DNA of 64,000 nucleotides from assembly GCA_039030395.1 (NCBI GenBank), contig JBCCEF010000007.1, forward strand, positions 62,001 to 126,000. Reading direction: 5' to 3'. This DNA is from Acidobacteriota bacterium (GTDB lineage: Bacteria > Acidobacteriota > Thermoanaerobaculia > Multivoradales > JBCCEF01). The notes under the pieces are model-generated. The model searched no databases. It saw only the letters and a program-made list of their open reading frames with translations, and was not told the DNA's origin. Both the position numbers and the translations under genes were made by a program. This document shows, piece by piece, positions 44,045 through 53,029 of the stretch (position 1 is the first letter of the stretch; each line of letters begins with the position of its first letter).

Positions 44045-45129
44045 AGCCCCACCGCTTCCTCTTCGCGTTGTGGCTCTTGGCGGCCTTCACCGCTGGCTGC
44101 GGCGGCGAGGTCCGCATCGGCGATCCGCGCGCCCTTTGGCTGCTGTGGCTGGTGCCGGTGCTGCTGGTGTTCTTTGTCTACTCCTTCCGCACCAAGGCGC
44201 GGTTGCTGCGGCGCTTCGCCTCGCCGGACATGCTGGAGCAGCTGACCGCCGGCATCAGCCGGCCGCGGCAGATCCTCAAAGTGTTCCTGACCCTCCTCGG
44301 CCTGACGGCGGCGATCCTCTCCCTGGCGGAGCCCAGATTCGGCTTCACCTGGGAAGAGGTACAGCGGCGCGGAGTGGACGTGGTGGTCGCCCTCGACGTG
44401 TCCGATTCGATGCTGGTGGAAGACGCCGAGGCGAGCGGCAGTTTGAGCCGCCTGGAGCGCGCCAAGCGCGAGATCGTGGATCTCCTGCAGATCCTCGAAG
44501 GCGACCGCATCGGCCTGGTGGCCTTCGCCGGCACCGCCTTCCTGGAGTGCCCGCTGACCCTCGACTACAGCGCCGCCGAGGTGTTTCTGGGCGCCGTCGA
44601 CACGGATTTGATCCCGGTCAAGGGCACCGCCTTGGGCGACGCTATCCGCACCTCCCTGGAGGCCTTCGAGGGCTCCGCCCAGGAGTCCAAGGCCATCCTG
44701 CTGATCACCGACGGTGAAGACCACGGCGGCGCCGCCCTGCGGGCCGCCGAAGAGGCGAAAACGGCGGGGGTGCGCATTTTCACCATCGGCATCGGGCGCG
44801 ACGAGGGCTCGCCGATCCCCACGGCCGGCGGCGGCTTCCGGCGCGACCGCCGGGGCGACATCATCCTGAGCCGCCTGGACGAACCCACCCTACAGAAGAT
44901 CGCCTTGACCACCGGCGGCCGCTACGTGCGTTCGGTCACCGGCGACGTGGACCTGGAGCAGATCTACTTCCAGGGCATCAAGGCCTCCCTCGAAGCGCAG
45001 GAGCTCGGTTCGCGCCGGCGCCAACGCTGGCAGGAGCGATTCCAGTGGCTGGTGGGGGCCTCGGTCCTGCTGCTGATGGTCGAAGCCTTGATCCCCGAGC
45101 GCCGGCGCCGGAGGCCCGCGAATGTCTGA
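44041..45129 (+). CDS. batB: BatB-like von Willebrand factor A membrane protein
   Basis: A 362-residue paralogue of BatA that starts at GTG. It has an N-terminal hydrophobic segment with a possible lipobox (AAFTAGC), further helices, the adhesion-site motif ALDVSDSM, GTALGDAIRTSL and LLITDGEDHGG, and a C-terminal membrane helix. It overlaps the next gene by eight bases. Confidence 0.92.
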   Translation: MKPHRFLFALWLLAAFTAGCGGEVRIGDPRALWLLWLVPVLLVFFVYSFRTKARLLRRFASPDMLEQLTAGISRPRQILKVFLTLLGLTAAILSLAEPRFGFTWEEVQRRGVDVVVALDVSDSMLVEDAEASGSLSRLERAKREIVDLLQILEGDRIGLVAFAGTAFLECPLTLDYSAAEVFLGAVDTDLIPVKGTALGDAIRTSLEAFEGSAQESKAILLITDGEDHGGAALRAAEEAKTAGVRIFTIGIGRDEGSPIPTAGGGFRRDRRGDIILSRLDEPTLQKIALTTGGRYVRSVTGDVDLEQIYFQGIKASLEAQELGSRRRQRWQERFQWLVGASVLLLMVEALIPERRRRRPANV

Positions 45130-46249
45130 CCTGAAACGCCATCTCACCGTGGTTCTGCTCTTCGTCCTGGCCGGATCGGCGCTCGCCTACGCGCAGAGCC
45201 CGCCGGCGGCGGAAGACCCGGCACCGGAAGGCTCGGCGGCGACCGCGCCATCCCCCGCCCCCAAAGATCCCTACGAGGCCTATGAGGGCGGCCACTTCAA
45301 CCAGGCGCTCCAAGGCTTTGTGGACCAGCAGGTGCGGCGGCCGGAAGATCCGGAAGTCGCCCTCAACCTGGGAAGTGCCCACTACCAGATGGGGAATTAC
45401 CCAGAAGCCGAGCGGGCCTTCACCGAAGCCGCCAACGACGACGATCCGGACGTCCGCTTCCAGGGCTTCTACAACCTCGGCAACACCGCCTTCCGCCAGG
45501 GCAAGCTCGACGAAGCGGTCGCCTTCTACCAGTCCGCCCTCGAAGTCAGGCCGGACGACGAAGACGCCAAGTTCAACCTCGAATACACCCGCGATGAAAT
45601 CCGTCGCCGGCACGAGGAGGCCCAGAAGCGCCAGCAAGAACAGGAGCAACAGCAGCAGGGCGACCAAGGACAAGAGCAACCGCCGGGCGACCAGGGCGAG
45701 CAGTCGGAATCACAGGAAGGCTCTGAAGGGGACGACTCGCAGGACTCCGGCAGCCCGGGGAACCAGGAACAAGAAAACCAACCGAACGCGAGTCAAGACG
45801 AAGGCGGCGACCAGGAGCAGGGAGGCCCCCAGGAACAGCGGTCCGCCGGGAGCCCGGACGCCGCCGGCCCGGACGCCGACGACGATGGCCTGCCGGACCA
45901 GGTGGAGCGCGAAGGGGCCAATCCCACCGATCCGCGAAACCCCGACACCGACCAGGACGGCCTGCCGGACGGGGCCGAAGATCTCGACCGCGACGGCGAG
46001 GTCGACCCCGGCGAAACGGATCCCAACCGGGCCGACTCCGACGGCGACGGCATCCCGGACGGTCAGGACCCGGACAACACACCCGCCGGCCAGCAGTCCG
46101 CCGGCGCCCAGGGAGACACCACCGGCGGCGAAGAACGCCCCCTGACCGCCGAAGAAGCAGCGCGCCTTCTCGACTCCCTCGAAGAGGGGCGGCCGGTGCA
46201 GGAACGCCCGGGCCGCAGCCGCCGTACCCGGCCGGAGAAAGACTGGTGA
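45122..46249 (+). CDS. BatC-like TPR protein with thrombospondin type 3-like repeats
   Basis: A 375-residue exported protein with a signal peptide ending near ALAYA. TPR units at about residues 55-155 (EVALNLGSAHYQMGNYPEAER, in two helices) are followed by a Gln/Glu-rich linker (about 160-240). A run of calcium-binding-type repeats then follows (about 250-320: DADDDGLPDQVE, DTDQDGLPDGAEDL, DSDGDGIPDGQDPD). TPR plus a low-complexity linker is usual for BatC; the calcium-type repeats are an addition. The stop overlaps batD as GTGA. Confidence 0.88.
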   Translation: MSDLKRHLTVVLLFVLAGSALAYAQSPPAAEDPAPEGSAATAPSPAPKDPYEAYEGGHFNQALQGFVDQQVRRPEDPEVALNLGSAHYQMGNYPEAERAFTEAANDDDPDVRFQGFYNLGNTAFRQGKLDEAVAFYQSALEVRPDDEDAKFNLEYTRDEIRRRHEEAQKRQQEQEQQQQGDQGQEQPPGDQGEQSESQEGSEGDDSQDSGSPGNQEQENQPNASQDEGGDQEQGGPQEQRSAGSPDAAGPDADDDGLPDQVEREGANPTDPRNPDTDQDGLPDGAEDLDRDGEVDPGETDPNRADSDGDGIPDGQDPDNTPAGQQSAGAQGDTTGGEERPLTAEEAARLLDSLEEGRPVQERPGRSRRTRPEKDW

Positions 46250-48006
46250 GCCGCGCCCTCCAGGCCAAGACCCTGGCCCTTGTCGGACTCTGTCTCGCCG
46301 CCAGTCTGGCCGCTTCGGCAGCATCGGCGCAGTCCGTCAGCGCCACCGTCAACCGCGTCGAAACCAGCCTCCAAGAACCACTCATCCTCTCCGTCACAGT
46401 GAGCGGTAGCCGGACCTCCCGCCCCTCGCTGCCGGAGCTGCCGGCCTTCGAAGCGCGCGAAACGGGAGCAGCGCAGAACTTCCAGATCTCGAACGGACGC
46501 AGTACCGTCAGCGTGACCTACTCCTACTTGCTGATTCCTCGCGCCGCCGGCACCTTCACCATCGGTCCGGTGAGCGCCGAAATCGGCGGTCGAACCTACC
46601 GGTCCAGGCCCTTCCAGGTGCGCGTCCGGGAGGCGGACCAGCCGGCGTCCGGCGGCGAAGACTTGTTCATTCAAATCGCCGTCTCCGAACGCGAGCCCTT
46701 CGTCGGCGAACAGGTGATCTACACCTGGCGCTTCTTTCACCGCATCCGCATCGGCAACCCGCAGCTCGTTCCGCCGGAGTTCGACGGCTTCCAGGTCGAG
46801 GATCTGGGGGAGGTGCGGGAGTACGAGACGGTGCGCAATGGCCAGCGCTACCGAGTCTACGAGTGGCGCAAAGCGATCTTCCCGCTGCGCGCCGGGGAAC
46901 TGACCGTCTCCGGCTCGCGCCTCAACTGCCAGGTGGTGGTGCAAAACCGCGGACGCCGCAGCCCCTTCGACGACTTCTTCGGCCGCGGCCGCGCCGAACC
47001 GCGCTCCGTCGCCGGGCCGCCGATCACCCTCAACGTCCGCCCGCTGCCGGCCGCACCGGCGGCCTTCAGCGGCCTGGTCGGAGAATTCAGCCTGGACGCC
47101 GAGGCGAGCAAACGAGCACTCCAGACCGGCGAGTCGACCACCCTCAAGATCACCGTCGCCGGCCAGGGCAACGTGCAGCGCATCGGCGAACCGGACTTCC
47201 CGGACCTCTCCGCCTTCAAGATCTACGACGACAAACCGTTGCGCAAGATCTCGCGCAACGGCGTGCGCCTGAACGGCTCGCGCACCTTCTCCAAGGCGCT
47301 GGTGCCGCTCACCGCCGGCAGCCTCGAGATCCCGGCTTTGTCGCTGGTCTACTTCGATCCGGAAGCCGGCACCTACCGCACCGCCCGAAGCGAGGCGATC
47401 ACCCTGGACGTCACCCCCGCGGACGGCAAGGAAGAACTGCGGCTCACGGAATCCGTCGCGCCGACCACCGGCAAAGTGGCCGTGCGCATCCTGGCGGACG
47501 ACATCCTGCCCCTGAAGCGTGACCTCGCCGCGGTGGCCGCGAGCCGGCCCAGCCCCGCCGGACCGATCGGCTGGAGCGGCGCCCTGGCCGCGCCGCCGCT
47601 CCTCTTCCTCGGTCTCTGGCTCGCCCGGCGGCGGGACCAGCGCTACCGGCGGGATGGCGGTCTGCGGCGCCGGCAAGAAGCGCTCAAACGCGCCCGCCGC
47701 CGGCTCGAGAACCTCGACGAGGGAAACGACGGTGCCATTGAAGCCTCGGCCACCCTGCGCGCCTACATCGGCGACAAGCTCACCCTGGAAGGTGGCGCCC
47801 TCACCGCCCAGGAAGCCGAAGAGGCGCTCCGCGGCAGCGGGATCGACGCCGAGCTGGCCAGGCAAGTCCACGCCCTCCTCGACCGCCTGGACGCCGCCCG
47901 CTACGCCCGGCGCGAAGCCGAAACGACGGACCTCGAAAGCACCACCCTGGACCTCGTTCGGCGCCTCGAAGGCGCCCTACGGGCGGCACGGCGGGCCACC
48001 CCATGA
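46246..48006 (+). CDS. batD: BatD-like oxygen-tolerance protein
   Basis: A 586-residue protein starting at GTG. It has a signal peptide, an extended series of beta-sandwich segments (about residues 30-420: FVGEQVIYTWRFFHRIRIG, TFSKALVPLTAGSLEIPAL), a membrane helix (ALAAPPLLFLGLWLA) and a cytoplasmic helical tail. It matches the BatD family of aerotolerance operons. It overlaps batE by ATGA. Confidence 0.9.
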   Translation: MSRALQAKTLALVGLCLAASLAASAASAQSVSATVNRVETSLQEPLILSVTVSGSRTSRPSLPELPAFEARETGAAQNFQISNGRSTVSVTYSYLLIPRAAGTFTIGPVSAEIGGRTYRSRPFQVRVREADQPASGGEDLFIQIAVSEREPFVGEQVIYTWRFFHRIRIGNPQLVPPEFDGFQVEDLGEVREYETVRNGQRYRVYEWRKAIFPLRAGELTVSGSRLNCQVVVQNRGRRSPFDDFFGRGRAEPRSVAGPPITLNVRPLPAAPAAFSGLVGEFSLDAEASKRALQTGESTTLKITVAGQGNVQRIGEPDFPDLSAFKIYDDKPLRKISRNGVRLNGSRTFSKALVPLTAGSLEIPALSLVYFDPEAGTYRTARSEAITLDVTPADGKEELRLTESVAPTTGKVAVRILADDILPLKRDLAAVAASRPSPAGPIGWSGALAAPPLLFLGLWLARRRDQRYRRDGGLRRRQEALKRARRRLENLDEGNDGAIEASATLRAYIGDKLTLEGGALTAQEAEEALRGSGIDAELARQVHALLDRLDAARYARREAETTDLESTTLDLVRRLEGALRAARRATP

Positions 48007-48953
48007 AGTGCGCCGCCGCCTTCATCCTCACCGCCCTCCTCGGTGGCGTCCTGCCGGCCATGGCCGCACCGCAAGAGGACCCGCCGCCGGCCGACGCGTC
48101 CCTGGCAAGCGGCGATCCGCTGATCGTGCAGGGCGAAGATTCCATTGGCGAAGAGTTGGAAGAGACCGACGAAACCGATGTAGACGAAGCCGGCGACCCG
48201 ACGGCTGCCCCGGAGGGAGAGCCGGCGGCTCCCCGCGCCACCGCGCCTGCGCGCCCGGCCGACCAGGCCCTCGGCGAACTCTTCGTGCGCGCCAACGACG
48301 CCTATGAAGAGAGCCGCTACCCCCGCGCCATCGACCTCTACGGCCAGCTCCTAGAAGACGGCGCCGACCACGGCGCCCTGCACTACAACCTGGGGAACGC
48401 CTACCTGCGCGCCGGCGAGCTGGGCCGGGCGATCGCCTCCTACCGCCGCAGTCTGGTGCGTCAGCCGCGCGACCAGGACGCCGCCGCCAACCTCGACTTT
48501 GCACGCCGCAGCGCGCGGGACGCCCTGGCGCCGCCGGCGCCGTCGGAGGTGCAGCGTACCCTGCTCTTCTGGCACTACGGCCTGTCCACGAAAGAACTCC
48601 TCGCCACCGCCGTGGTGCTCAACCTGCTGTTCTGGGGATGTCTCGCCCTGCACCTGTTTCGGCGCCGCTGGGAAATCCTCCGCTGGCTGGCGGCCCTCGC
48701 CCTCGTGCCCCTCCTCGCCGTCACCGCCTCCCTAGCGGTCAAGACTCTCGCCCCCCAGCGCGTCGCCGTGGTCGTGCCCCAGGAGGTGGACGTGCGCTCC
48801 AGCCCGGACGGCGGGGCGGTGGTGCGCTTCAAGCTCCACGCCGGCACCGAAGTGCGCCTCGTCGAGCAGCGCGGCGACTGGCTCCGCCTCGAACTCCCGG
48901 ACGGCCAGCAGGGCTGGCTCGAAGTGGAGCACACCGAGCAGGTAACTTCTTAG
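48003..48953 (+). CDS. BatE-like TPR/SH3 membrane protein
   Basis: A 316-residue protein with a signal peptide, an acidic region and TPR units (about 95-165: LHYNLGNAYLRAGELGRAIAS). Two membrane helices follow (VVLNLLFWGCLALHLF and LAALALVPLLAVTASLAV). A C-terminal SH3-like domain (VDVRSSPDGGAVVRFKLHAG) completes it. This arrangement is that of BatE. Its stop overlaps the stop of the convergent AHSA1-like gene. Confidence 0.87.
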   Translation: MKCAAAFILTALLGGVLPAMAAPQEDPPPADASLASGDPLIVQGEDSIGEELEETDETDVDEAGDPTAAPEGEPAAPRATAPARPADQALGELFVRANDAYEESRYPRAIDLYGQLLEDGADHGALHYNLGNAYLRAGELGRAIASYRRSLVRQPRDQDAAANLDFARRSARDALAPPAPSEVQRTLLFWHYGLSTKELLATAVVLNLLFWGCLALHLFRRRWEILRWLAALALVPLLAVTASLAVKTLAPQRVAVVVPQEVDVRSSPDGGAVVRFKLHAGTEVRLVEQRGDWLRLELPDGQQGWLEVEHTEQVTS

Positions 48954-49432
48954 TTCGTCGGCAGTAGGCCGTCGAGCCGCTGGTAGCTCATCTCCATGCC
49001 GTCGGTCATGCCCGACTCCAGCATCTGGGCGCGCGTGGCGGCGTCCAGCACGGTCATGCGCATCGTCAACCGGGTGCCACCGTCGACCGCCTCGAAGGTG
49101 GTCACCACCCGGTTGTCGGGGGTGGGATCCGGCAGGTGCATGCGCTCCACGTGAACCGTCCGCTCGAACGGCACCAGTTCCACGAACTCGCCGGTCAAGT
49201 GAAAGCCTTCGCCCTCGGGCCCGACCCACTCGTAGTAGATCTCTCCCCCGGGCTTGGGTTCACTGCGGCACACCGGCATCGTCCAGCCGGGCGGGCCGAG
49301 CACCCACTGCTGGACCAGTTCCGGCTCCGTGTGGGCACGGTACACGGCTTCCGGCGGCGCGGCGAAGAAGCGGCGTACCACCAACGTGCGGTCTCCCTCC
49401 TGCGCGACCGTCAGGTTCATTTCGTTCGTCAA
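48950..49432 (-). CDS. AHSA1/SRPBCC-family protein
   Basis: A protein of about 160 residues. RRFFAAPPEAVYRAHTEPELVQQW and HLTGEFVELVPFERTVHV are typical of activator-of-Hsp90-like SRPBCC proteins. I chose a TTG at 49432 because AAAGGA stands six bases before it and it overlaps the arsR stop as TTGA; ATG 49420 is the alternative. The arsR-AHSA1 pairing is common in bacteria, usually in responses to small molecules. Confidence 0.87.
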   Translation of the reverse strand: MTNEMNLTVAQEGDRTLVVRRFFAAPPEAVYRAHTEPELVQQWVLGPPGWTMPVCRSEPKPGGEIYYEWVGPEGEGFHLTGEFVELVPFERTVHVERMHLPDPTPDNRVVTTFEAVDGGTRLTMRMTVLDAATRAQMLESGMTDGMEMSYQRLDGLLPTN

Positions 49433-49764
49433 GTCTCGTCCTTTCGCGGCGGCAAGCCCGCCGCCAGCAAAGCGTCCAATCGCTCGTAGTTCGCGGCGAA
49501 GACCCGCCGCAGCTCCTCCAGCCAGTGCTCCACCGGCGCGGTACCCCCGCTCACCAACCGGCAAGGACGCCGGGCGCCGTCCACCCGCCGCGCGATGAGG
49601 CCCGCATCCTCCAACACCTTGAGGTGGCGAGAGATCGCCGGCTGGCTCATCTCGAAGGGCTCGGCCAGCTCCATCACCCCGGCTTCGCCCTCGGCCAGTC
49701 GGGCCAGGAGAGCGCGCCGGGTGGGATCGGCGAGAGCGGTGAAAATTTCCTGCACTCCGTCCAT
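49429..49764 (-). CDS. ArsR-family transcriptional regulator
   Basis: A 111-residue winged helix protein. FTALADPTRRALLARLAEGE and MSQPAISRHLKVLEDAGLI are the ArsR core and recognition helix. No cysteine metal site of the ELCVCDL kind is present, so it likely senses something other than arsenic-type metals. It has its own promoter with an overlapping palindrome, which fits autorepression, and is coupled to the AHSA1-like gene. Confidence 0.92.
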   Translation of the reverse strand: MDGVQEIFTALADPTRRALLARLAEGEAGVMELAEPFEMSQPAISRHLKVLEDAGLIARRVDGARRPCRLVSGGTAPVEHWLEELRRVFAANYERLDALLAAGLPPRKDET

Positions 49765-49773
49765 CGCGTTGAA

Positions 49774-49802
49774 GTTATATAACACTGATATTATATTTTC
49801 AA
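49774..49802 (-). promoter_or_regulatory. arsR promoter with overlapping palindromic operator
   Basis: On the minus strand TTGAAA (49797-49802) and TATAAC (49774-49779) are 17 bases apart. The perfect palindrome gttatataac (49774-49783) covers the -10 box, a likely ArsR site. The -10 box ends only nine bases before the ATG. Confidence 0.72.
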
Positions 49803-49810
49803 GCATCCCC

Positions 49811-49839
49811 TTGGAAGACGCGGAGTCGCAGAGTATTCT
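49811..49839 (+). promoter_or_regulatory. Promoter of the GNAT gene, leaderless arrangement
   Basis: TTGGAA (49811-49816) and TATTCT (49834-49839) are 17 bases apart. The start codon follows the -10 box after only six bases, so the predicted transcript starts at or next to the ATG. Confidence 0.65.
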
Positions 49840-49845
49840 CCGCCC

Positions 49846-50388
49846 ATGCCCCTGCCGCTGGTCACCGAACGACTGCTGATCCGCGACTTCCGCCCCTCGG
49901 ACTTCGCCGCCGTCCACGCCTTCCAATCCGATCCGGAAGTCGCCCGCTACACCAGCCGCGGCCCCTACACCTCGGAAGACACCCTGGCCCTGATCGGAAG
50001 CGCCATCGAAGCCGCCGAGGCCGACCCACGGGACACCTACCAGCTCGTCGCCACCCGCCACGACCAACCCTTCGGCCGCGCCCTCCTCCTCCCCAACGGC
50101 CACCGCATCTACGAGATCGGCTACTCCCTGGCCCGGGAAGCCTGGGGCCAGGGCTACGGCAGCGAGATCGCCCGTGCCCTGACCGCCTTCGCCTTCGACC
50201 ACCTGGAAGCCCACCGCCTCTTCGGAAGAGTCGACCCGGCCAACCTCCCCTCGATCAAAATCCTCGAACGCCTCGGCTACCGCAGAGAAGGTGTCCTGCG
50301 GAAGGACCTCTGGAAAGAGAATCAATGGTGGGACACCGGCTACTACGGACTGCTGGAAAACGAGTGGGAAGCGCGAGAAAAGCCTTGA
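49846..50388 (+). CDS. GNAT acetyltransferase (RimJ/RimL-like)
   Basis: A 180-residue protein. TERLLIRDFRPSDFAAVHAF at the N-terminus, the acetyl-CoA-binding AREAWGQGYGSEIARALTAFA and NLPSIKILERLGYRREGVLR are the RimJ-type signatures. The substrate may be a ribosomal protein N-terminus or a small molecule. Confidence 0.92.
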   Translation: MPLPLVTERLLIRDFRPSDFAAVHAFQSDPEVARYTSRGPYTSEDTLALIGSAIEAAEADPRDTYQLVATRHDQPFGRALLLPNGHRIYEIGYSLAREAWGQGYGSEIARALTAFAFDHLEAHRLFGRVDPANLPSIKILERLGYRREGVLRKDLWKENQWWDTGYYGLLENEWEAREKP

Positions 50389-50463
50389 TCCCGCGCCGCT
50401 TTCGGTAGGGGCAACTCGCAGACCGCCCGTTCTCCGAGCACCGCTTTCGGTATCCTCCCAAGC

Positions 50464-51198
50464 ATGAGGAAACAACACAGGCTTTGGCCCGTTCTCGCCG
50501 CCGCCGTGCTTCTCTCCGGCGGCTGCGCCGGGTTCGACGCCACCACCATCGAGGAAATCCTCACCGCCACCAATGCCGGCACCAACGCCCCCCTCGACGA
50601 GGCCACCGTCGCCCGCGGCCTGCGCGAAGCCCTGAACGTCGGCAGCGGCCGCGCCGTCACCCGCGTCTCCAGCCACGACGGCTACCTCGCCAACGAGCTG
50701 ATCCGCATCCGCCTGCCCGAAGAACTCGCAACCATGGCGGAGGCCCTCCGTCGCATCGGCTTCTCCCGCCAGGTGGACGAACTCGAGATCGCCATGAACC
50801 GCGCCGCCGAGGAAGCGGCCAGCGAGGCCAAGCCCATCTTCGTCAACGCCATCCGCCAAATGACCATCGCCGACGCCTGGGGCATCCTGCGCGGCGAAGA
50901 AACCGCCGCCACCCAATACTTCCGCCAGCGCACCGAAGCCACCCTCGCCGCGCGCTTCCAGCCGATCATCGAAGAAAAAATGGACCAAGTCGGCCTCGCC
51001 CGCCAGTACAGAACCTTGGCCGACACCTACAACGCCCTCCCCTTCGTCACCCGCCCCGCCATCGACCTCGACGACTACCTCACCGACCGCGCCTTGGACG
51101 GCCTGTTCCACGAACTGGCCGAGGAAGAGCGCAAGATCCGGCAGGATCCGGTTGCGCGGACGACGGAGCTGTTGCGGAGAGTGTTTGGCAGGCGGTAG
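50464..51198 (+). CDS. DUF4197-family lipoprotein
   Basis: A 244-residue protein with a lipobox (LLSGGC, near residue 20). The following helical body (LDEATVARGLREALNVGSGRA, MTIADAWGILRGEETAATQYF, ALDGLFHELAEEERKIRQDP) matches DUF4197 proteins of unknown function. TATCCT lies seven bases before the ATG and no ribosome site is seen. Confidence 0.88.
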   Translation: MRKQHRLWPVLAAAVLLSGGCAGFDATTIEEILTATNAGTNAPLDEATVARGLREALNVGSGRAVTRVSSHDGYLANELIRIRLPEELATMAEALRRIGFSRQVDELEIAMNRAAEEAASEAKPIFVNAIRQMTIADAWGILRGEETAATQYFRQRTEATLAARFQPIIEEKMDQVGLARQYRTLADTYNALPFVTRPAIDLDDYLTDRALDGLFHELAEEERKIRQDPVARTTELLRRVFGRR

Positions 51199-51296
51199 GT
51201 CGGTCGCGTTCTGCGGGAGCTACAGCACACTGCCACCCAGCACCAGGTTCAGCCCGTGGTAGCGTCATCGGTCTCAACCCGTGGAAAGGCAGCGTG

Positions 51297-51875
51297 ATGC
51301 GGGCAACCCTTCTCGGACGACTCCTCGTCGGCATAATCGCGAGCGTCGCCCTATTGGCGTGTACCGCAAACGACCCGAGTACCGATGGGCCTGTATCGAG
51401 AAGCTTTTCACTCTCGACGGATCCAAGCGTGGTGGTCATCTCACGCACGTCGCCCCCAGGCTTCAACGGCCAGCAGGTCACTCACAAATTCTTTGCTGAC
51501 GGCCAATACATCTACGAGCACAAGAACAACGCGGGTCCGGTCAGCAAATGGAACAAGTCACTCAGCCTCGACCAGCTCAACCAGCTTGTCGGCCTCCTCG
51601 TCGAGGGTGGAGTCATCGACACGAGCGGAGAGGAACTGACCCGGCGCGTTTTTGAAAAGTACGGACGGTTCTCAGAGAGCCACCCGTCCACAATCACGAT
51701 CCATCTAGAACTCGCAAGCTATCGACGCAATGGCGAGGAGCTTGGCCCCATCTCCAAGACGATCCGAATCCGCAGCCTCGGAGCACTCCACATGGTCGCG
51801 CCTGAAGTGGAAGAACTCGGTGCTCTGATGGACTTCATCCGCCAGATGCACGAGTACGGGAAGGGTCGGCGGTGA
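51297..51875 (+). CDS. Hypothetical lipoprotein
   Basis: A 192-residue protein with a lipobox (SVALLAC). It has strands VVVISRTSPPG and YIYEHKNNAG and a helix SLDQLNQLVGLLVEGGVID. The layout of a short beta part, a residue-count helix and another beta part resembles the gene at 52196-52972, although identity is low. GTG 51294 is an alternative start. Codon use is less GC-biased than in its neighbours. The family is not recognised. Confidence 0.7.
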   Translation: MRATLLGRLLVGIIASVALLACTANDPSTDGPVSRSFSLSTDPSVVVISRTSPPGFNGQQVTHKFFADGQYIYEHKNNAGPVSKWNKSLSLDQLNQLVGLLVEGGVIDTSGEELTRRVFEKYGRFSESHPSTITIHLELASYRRNGEELGPISKTIRIRSLGALHMVAPEVEELGALMDFIRQMHEYGKGRR

Positions 51876-52195
51876 CGCGCTTGCGTCGTTGACTTGGAAG
51901 TTCGAATATAATTTAATTAAGATTACAATATAACGTAGTTATGTTCGCAAAAATCGGACTCCGCCTGACCGGTGGGCAATGGAATTCGATCCTAGGTCAA
52001 ATGCCTTGGTGCAAGAAACGCTGGCCAAAATCGGGACTCCGGGGCGAGGGAGACCTCAGGAGAATGATCAAGTTTCCCGGTCGCCTACGACTCGACGGCC
52101 ACATCGGATATCACATGGTGCTCTGGGGACTCGTGTGGATCTATATCGTCTCACGCCTCTCAGAGCGCCTAGTTGGAAGAGGTTCACTTCTTCAG
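51876..52195. other. AT-rich intergenic region
   Basis: About 320 bases lie between two converging genes. The part at 51905-51945 is strikingly AT-rich for this genome (ATATAATTTAATTAAG), with TATAAT and TATAAC elements. An imperfect 15-base direct repeat, aaaatcgg(g)actccg, occurs near 51949 and 52026. A 118-residue frame from 51941 has no ribosome site or recognisable domain, and I do not call it a gene. Confidence 0.4.
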
Positions 52196-52972
52196 CTAGA
52201 CGGCGTTCTTCCGATCACAGTCTCGTTCAAAACAGTTGATCAGTTGTTTGGGGGCCTTGCAAGAAATCTCGTCGCCTCGGGTAAGCAGCTGTCGTGAGGC
52301 AACCGGAGAGGCCGGCAAACGAATCATGGTCTCGTTGCGGATAGCGGCGTCCTGGACCAATTCACCCAAGAGCCGGATCACAGAGACCGCGCAATCAAGC
52401 AGCTGCAGAGCAACGACTTCAGGGTAGGTCTCGGCATCGAAATCCAGGCCGCTCCATTCAATGACCTTCGAGAAGTCTTGGACCGGCTCGGTGCTGCCAA
52501 CGGCCCGATAGCTCCCTAACTGGATTATGAGAACAGCCGTTCCGGCATCCGTGATCATCGGGGCAGACTCGCCGGCATCTCGTCTGCGCTTCATGGCCTC
52601 CACCAGATCCGCACGAGCGGCTTCGGGGCTGAACTCGAAAAGGCCAGACTCTGCCAATCGACGAAGAAGGGCATCGAGATCGCCGGTGGTAAGCCAGGCT
52701 TCAAAATCGCCGGAATCCTTCATGACGGCAGGTCGATGCAAATGCACTCGACCATCACCGTAGACGTGGATGGAGGGTCCTTTCCCATCGATAGCCCAGT
52801 TGACGCGAGACTGGAGCGCCAGAACCCGAAAATCAGCGGCGGCCGGGTACGTTACCATCGGGGTCTGATCTAGGCCCCTGCATGGCGTCCCGGCAATGAC
52901 CTCTACAAAAAGCGCCAATAGGAGGAGCGAACCGCTGTGCACCAGAGGACTCCTGGGGGTCATTGTTTTCAT
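52196..52972 (-). CDS. Hypothetical secreted protein
   Basis: A 258-residue protein with a signal peptide (SGSLLLLALFVEVIAGTPC). The beta part (VNWAIDGKGPSIHVYGDGRV) precedes a helix (TTGDLDALLRRLAESGLFEF), then MITDAGTAVLIIQLGSYRAV and EWSGLDFDAETYPEVVAL. Its arrangement parallels the lipoprotein at 51297-51875. ATG 52963 is a second possible start. Composition is less GC-rich than the window average. The function is unknown. Confidence 0.68.
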   Translation of the reverse strand: MKTMTPRSPLVHSGSLLLLALFVEVIAGTPCRGLDQTPMVTYPAAADFRVLALQSRVNWAIDGKGPSIHVYGDGRVHLHRPAVMKDSGDFEAWLTTGDLDALLRRLAESGLFEFSPEAARADLVEAMKRRRDAGESAPMITDAGTAVLIIQLGSYRAVGSTEPVQDFSKVIEWSGLDFDAETYPEVVALQLLDCAVSVIRLLGELVQDAAIRNETMIRLPASPVASRQLLTRGDEISCKAPKQLINCFERDCDRKNAV

Positions 52973-53029
52973 GGAATAAGAAATAGCAGCGGACGATCCC
53001 CACCGTCAAGCAAGGTCACCCCACCACCG

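Noticed and set aside
51941-52297. 118-residue frame in the AT-rich spacer
   Set aside because: It has no ribosome site and no domain, and it overlaps the 3' end of a better-supported gene on the other strand.
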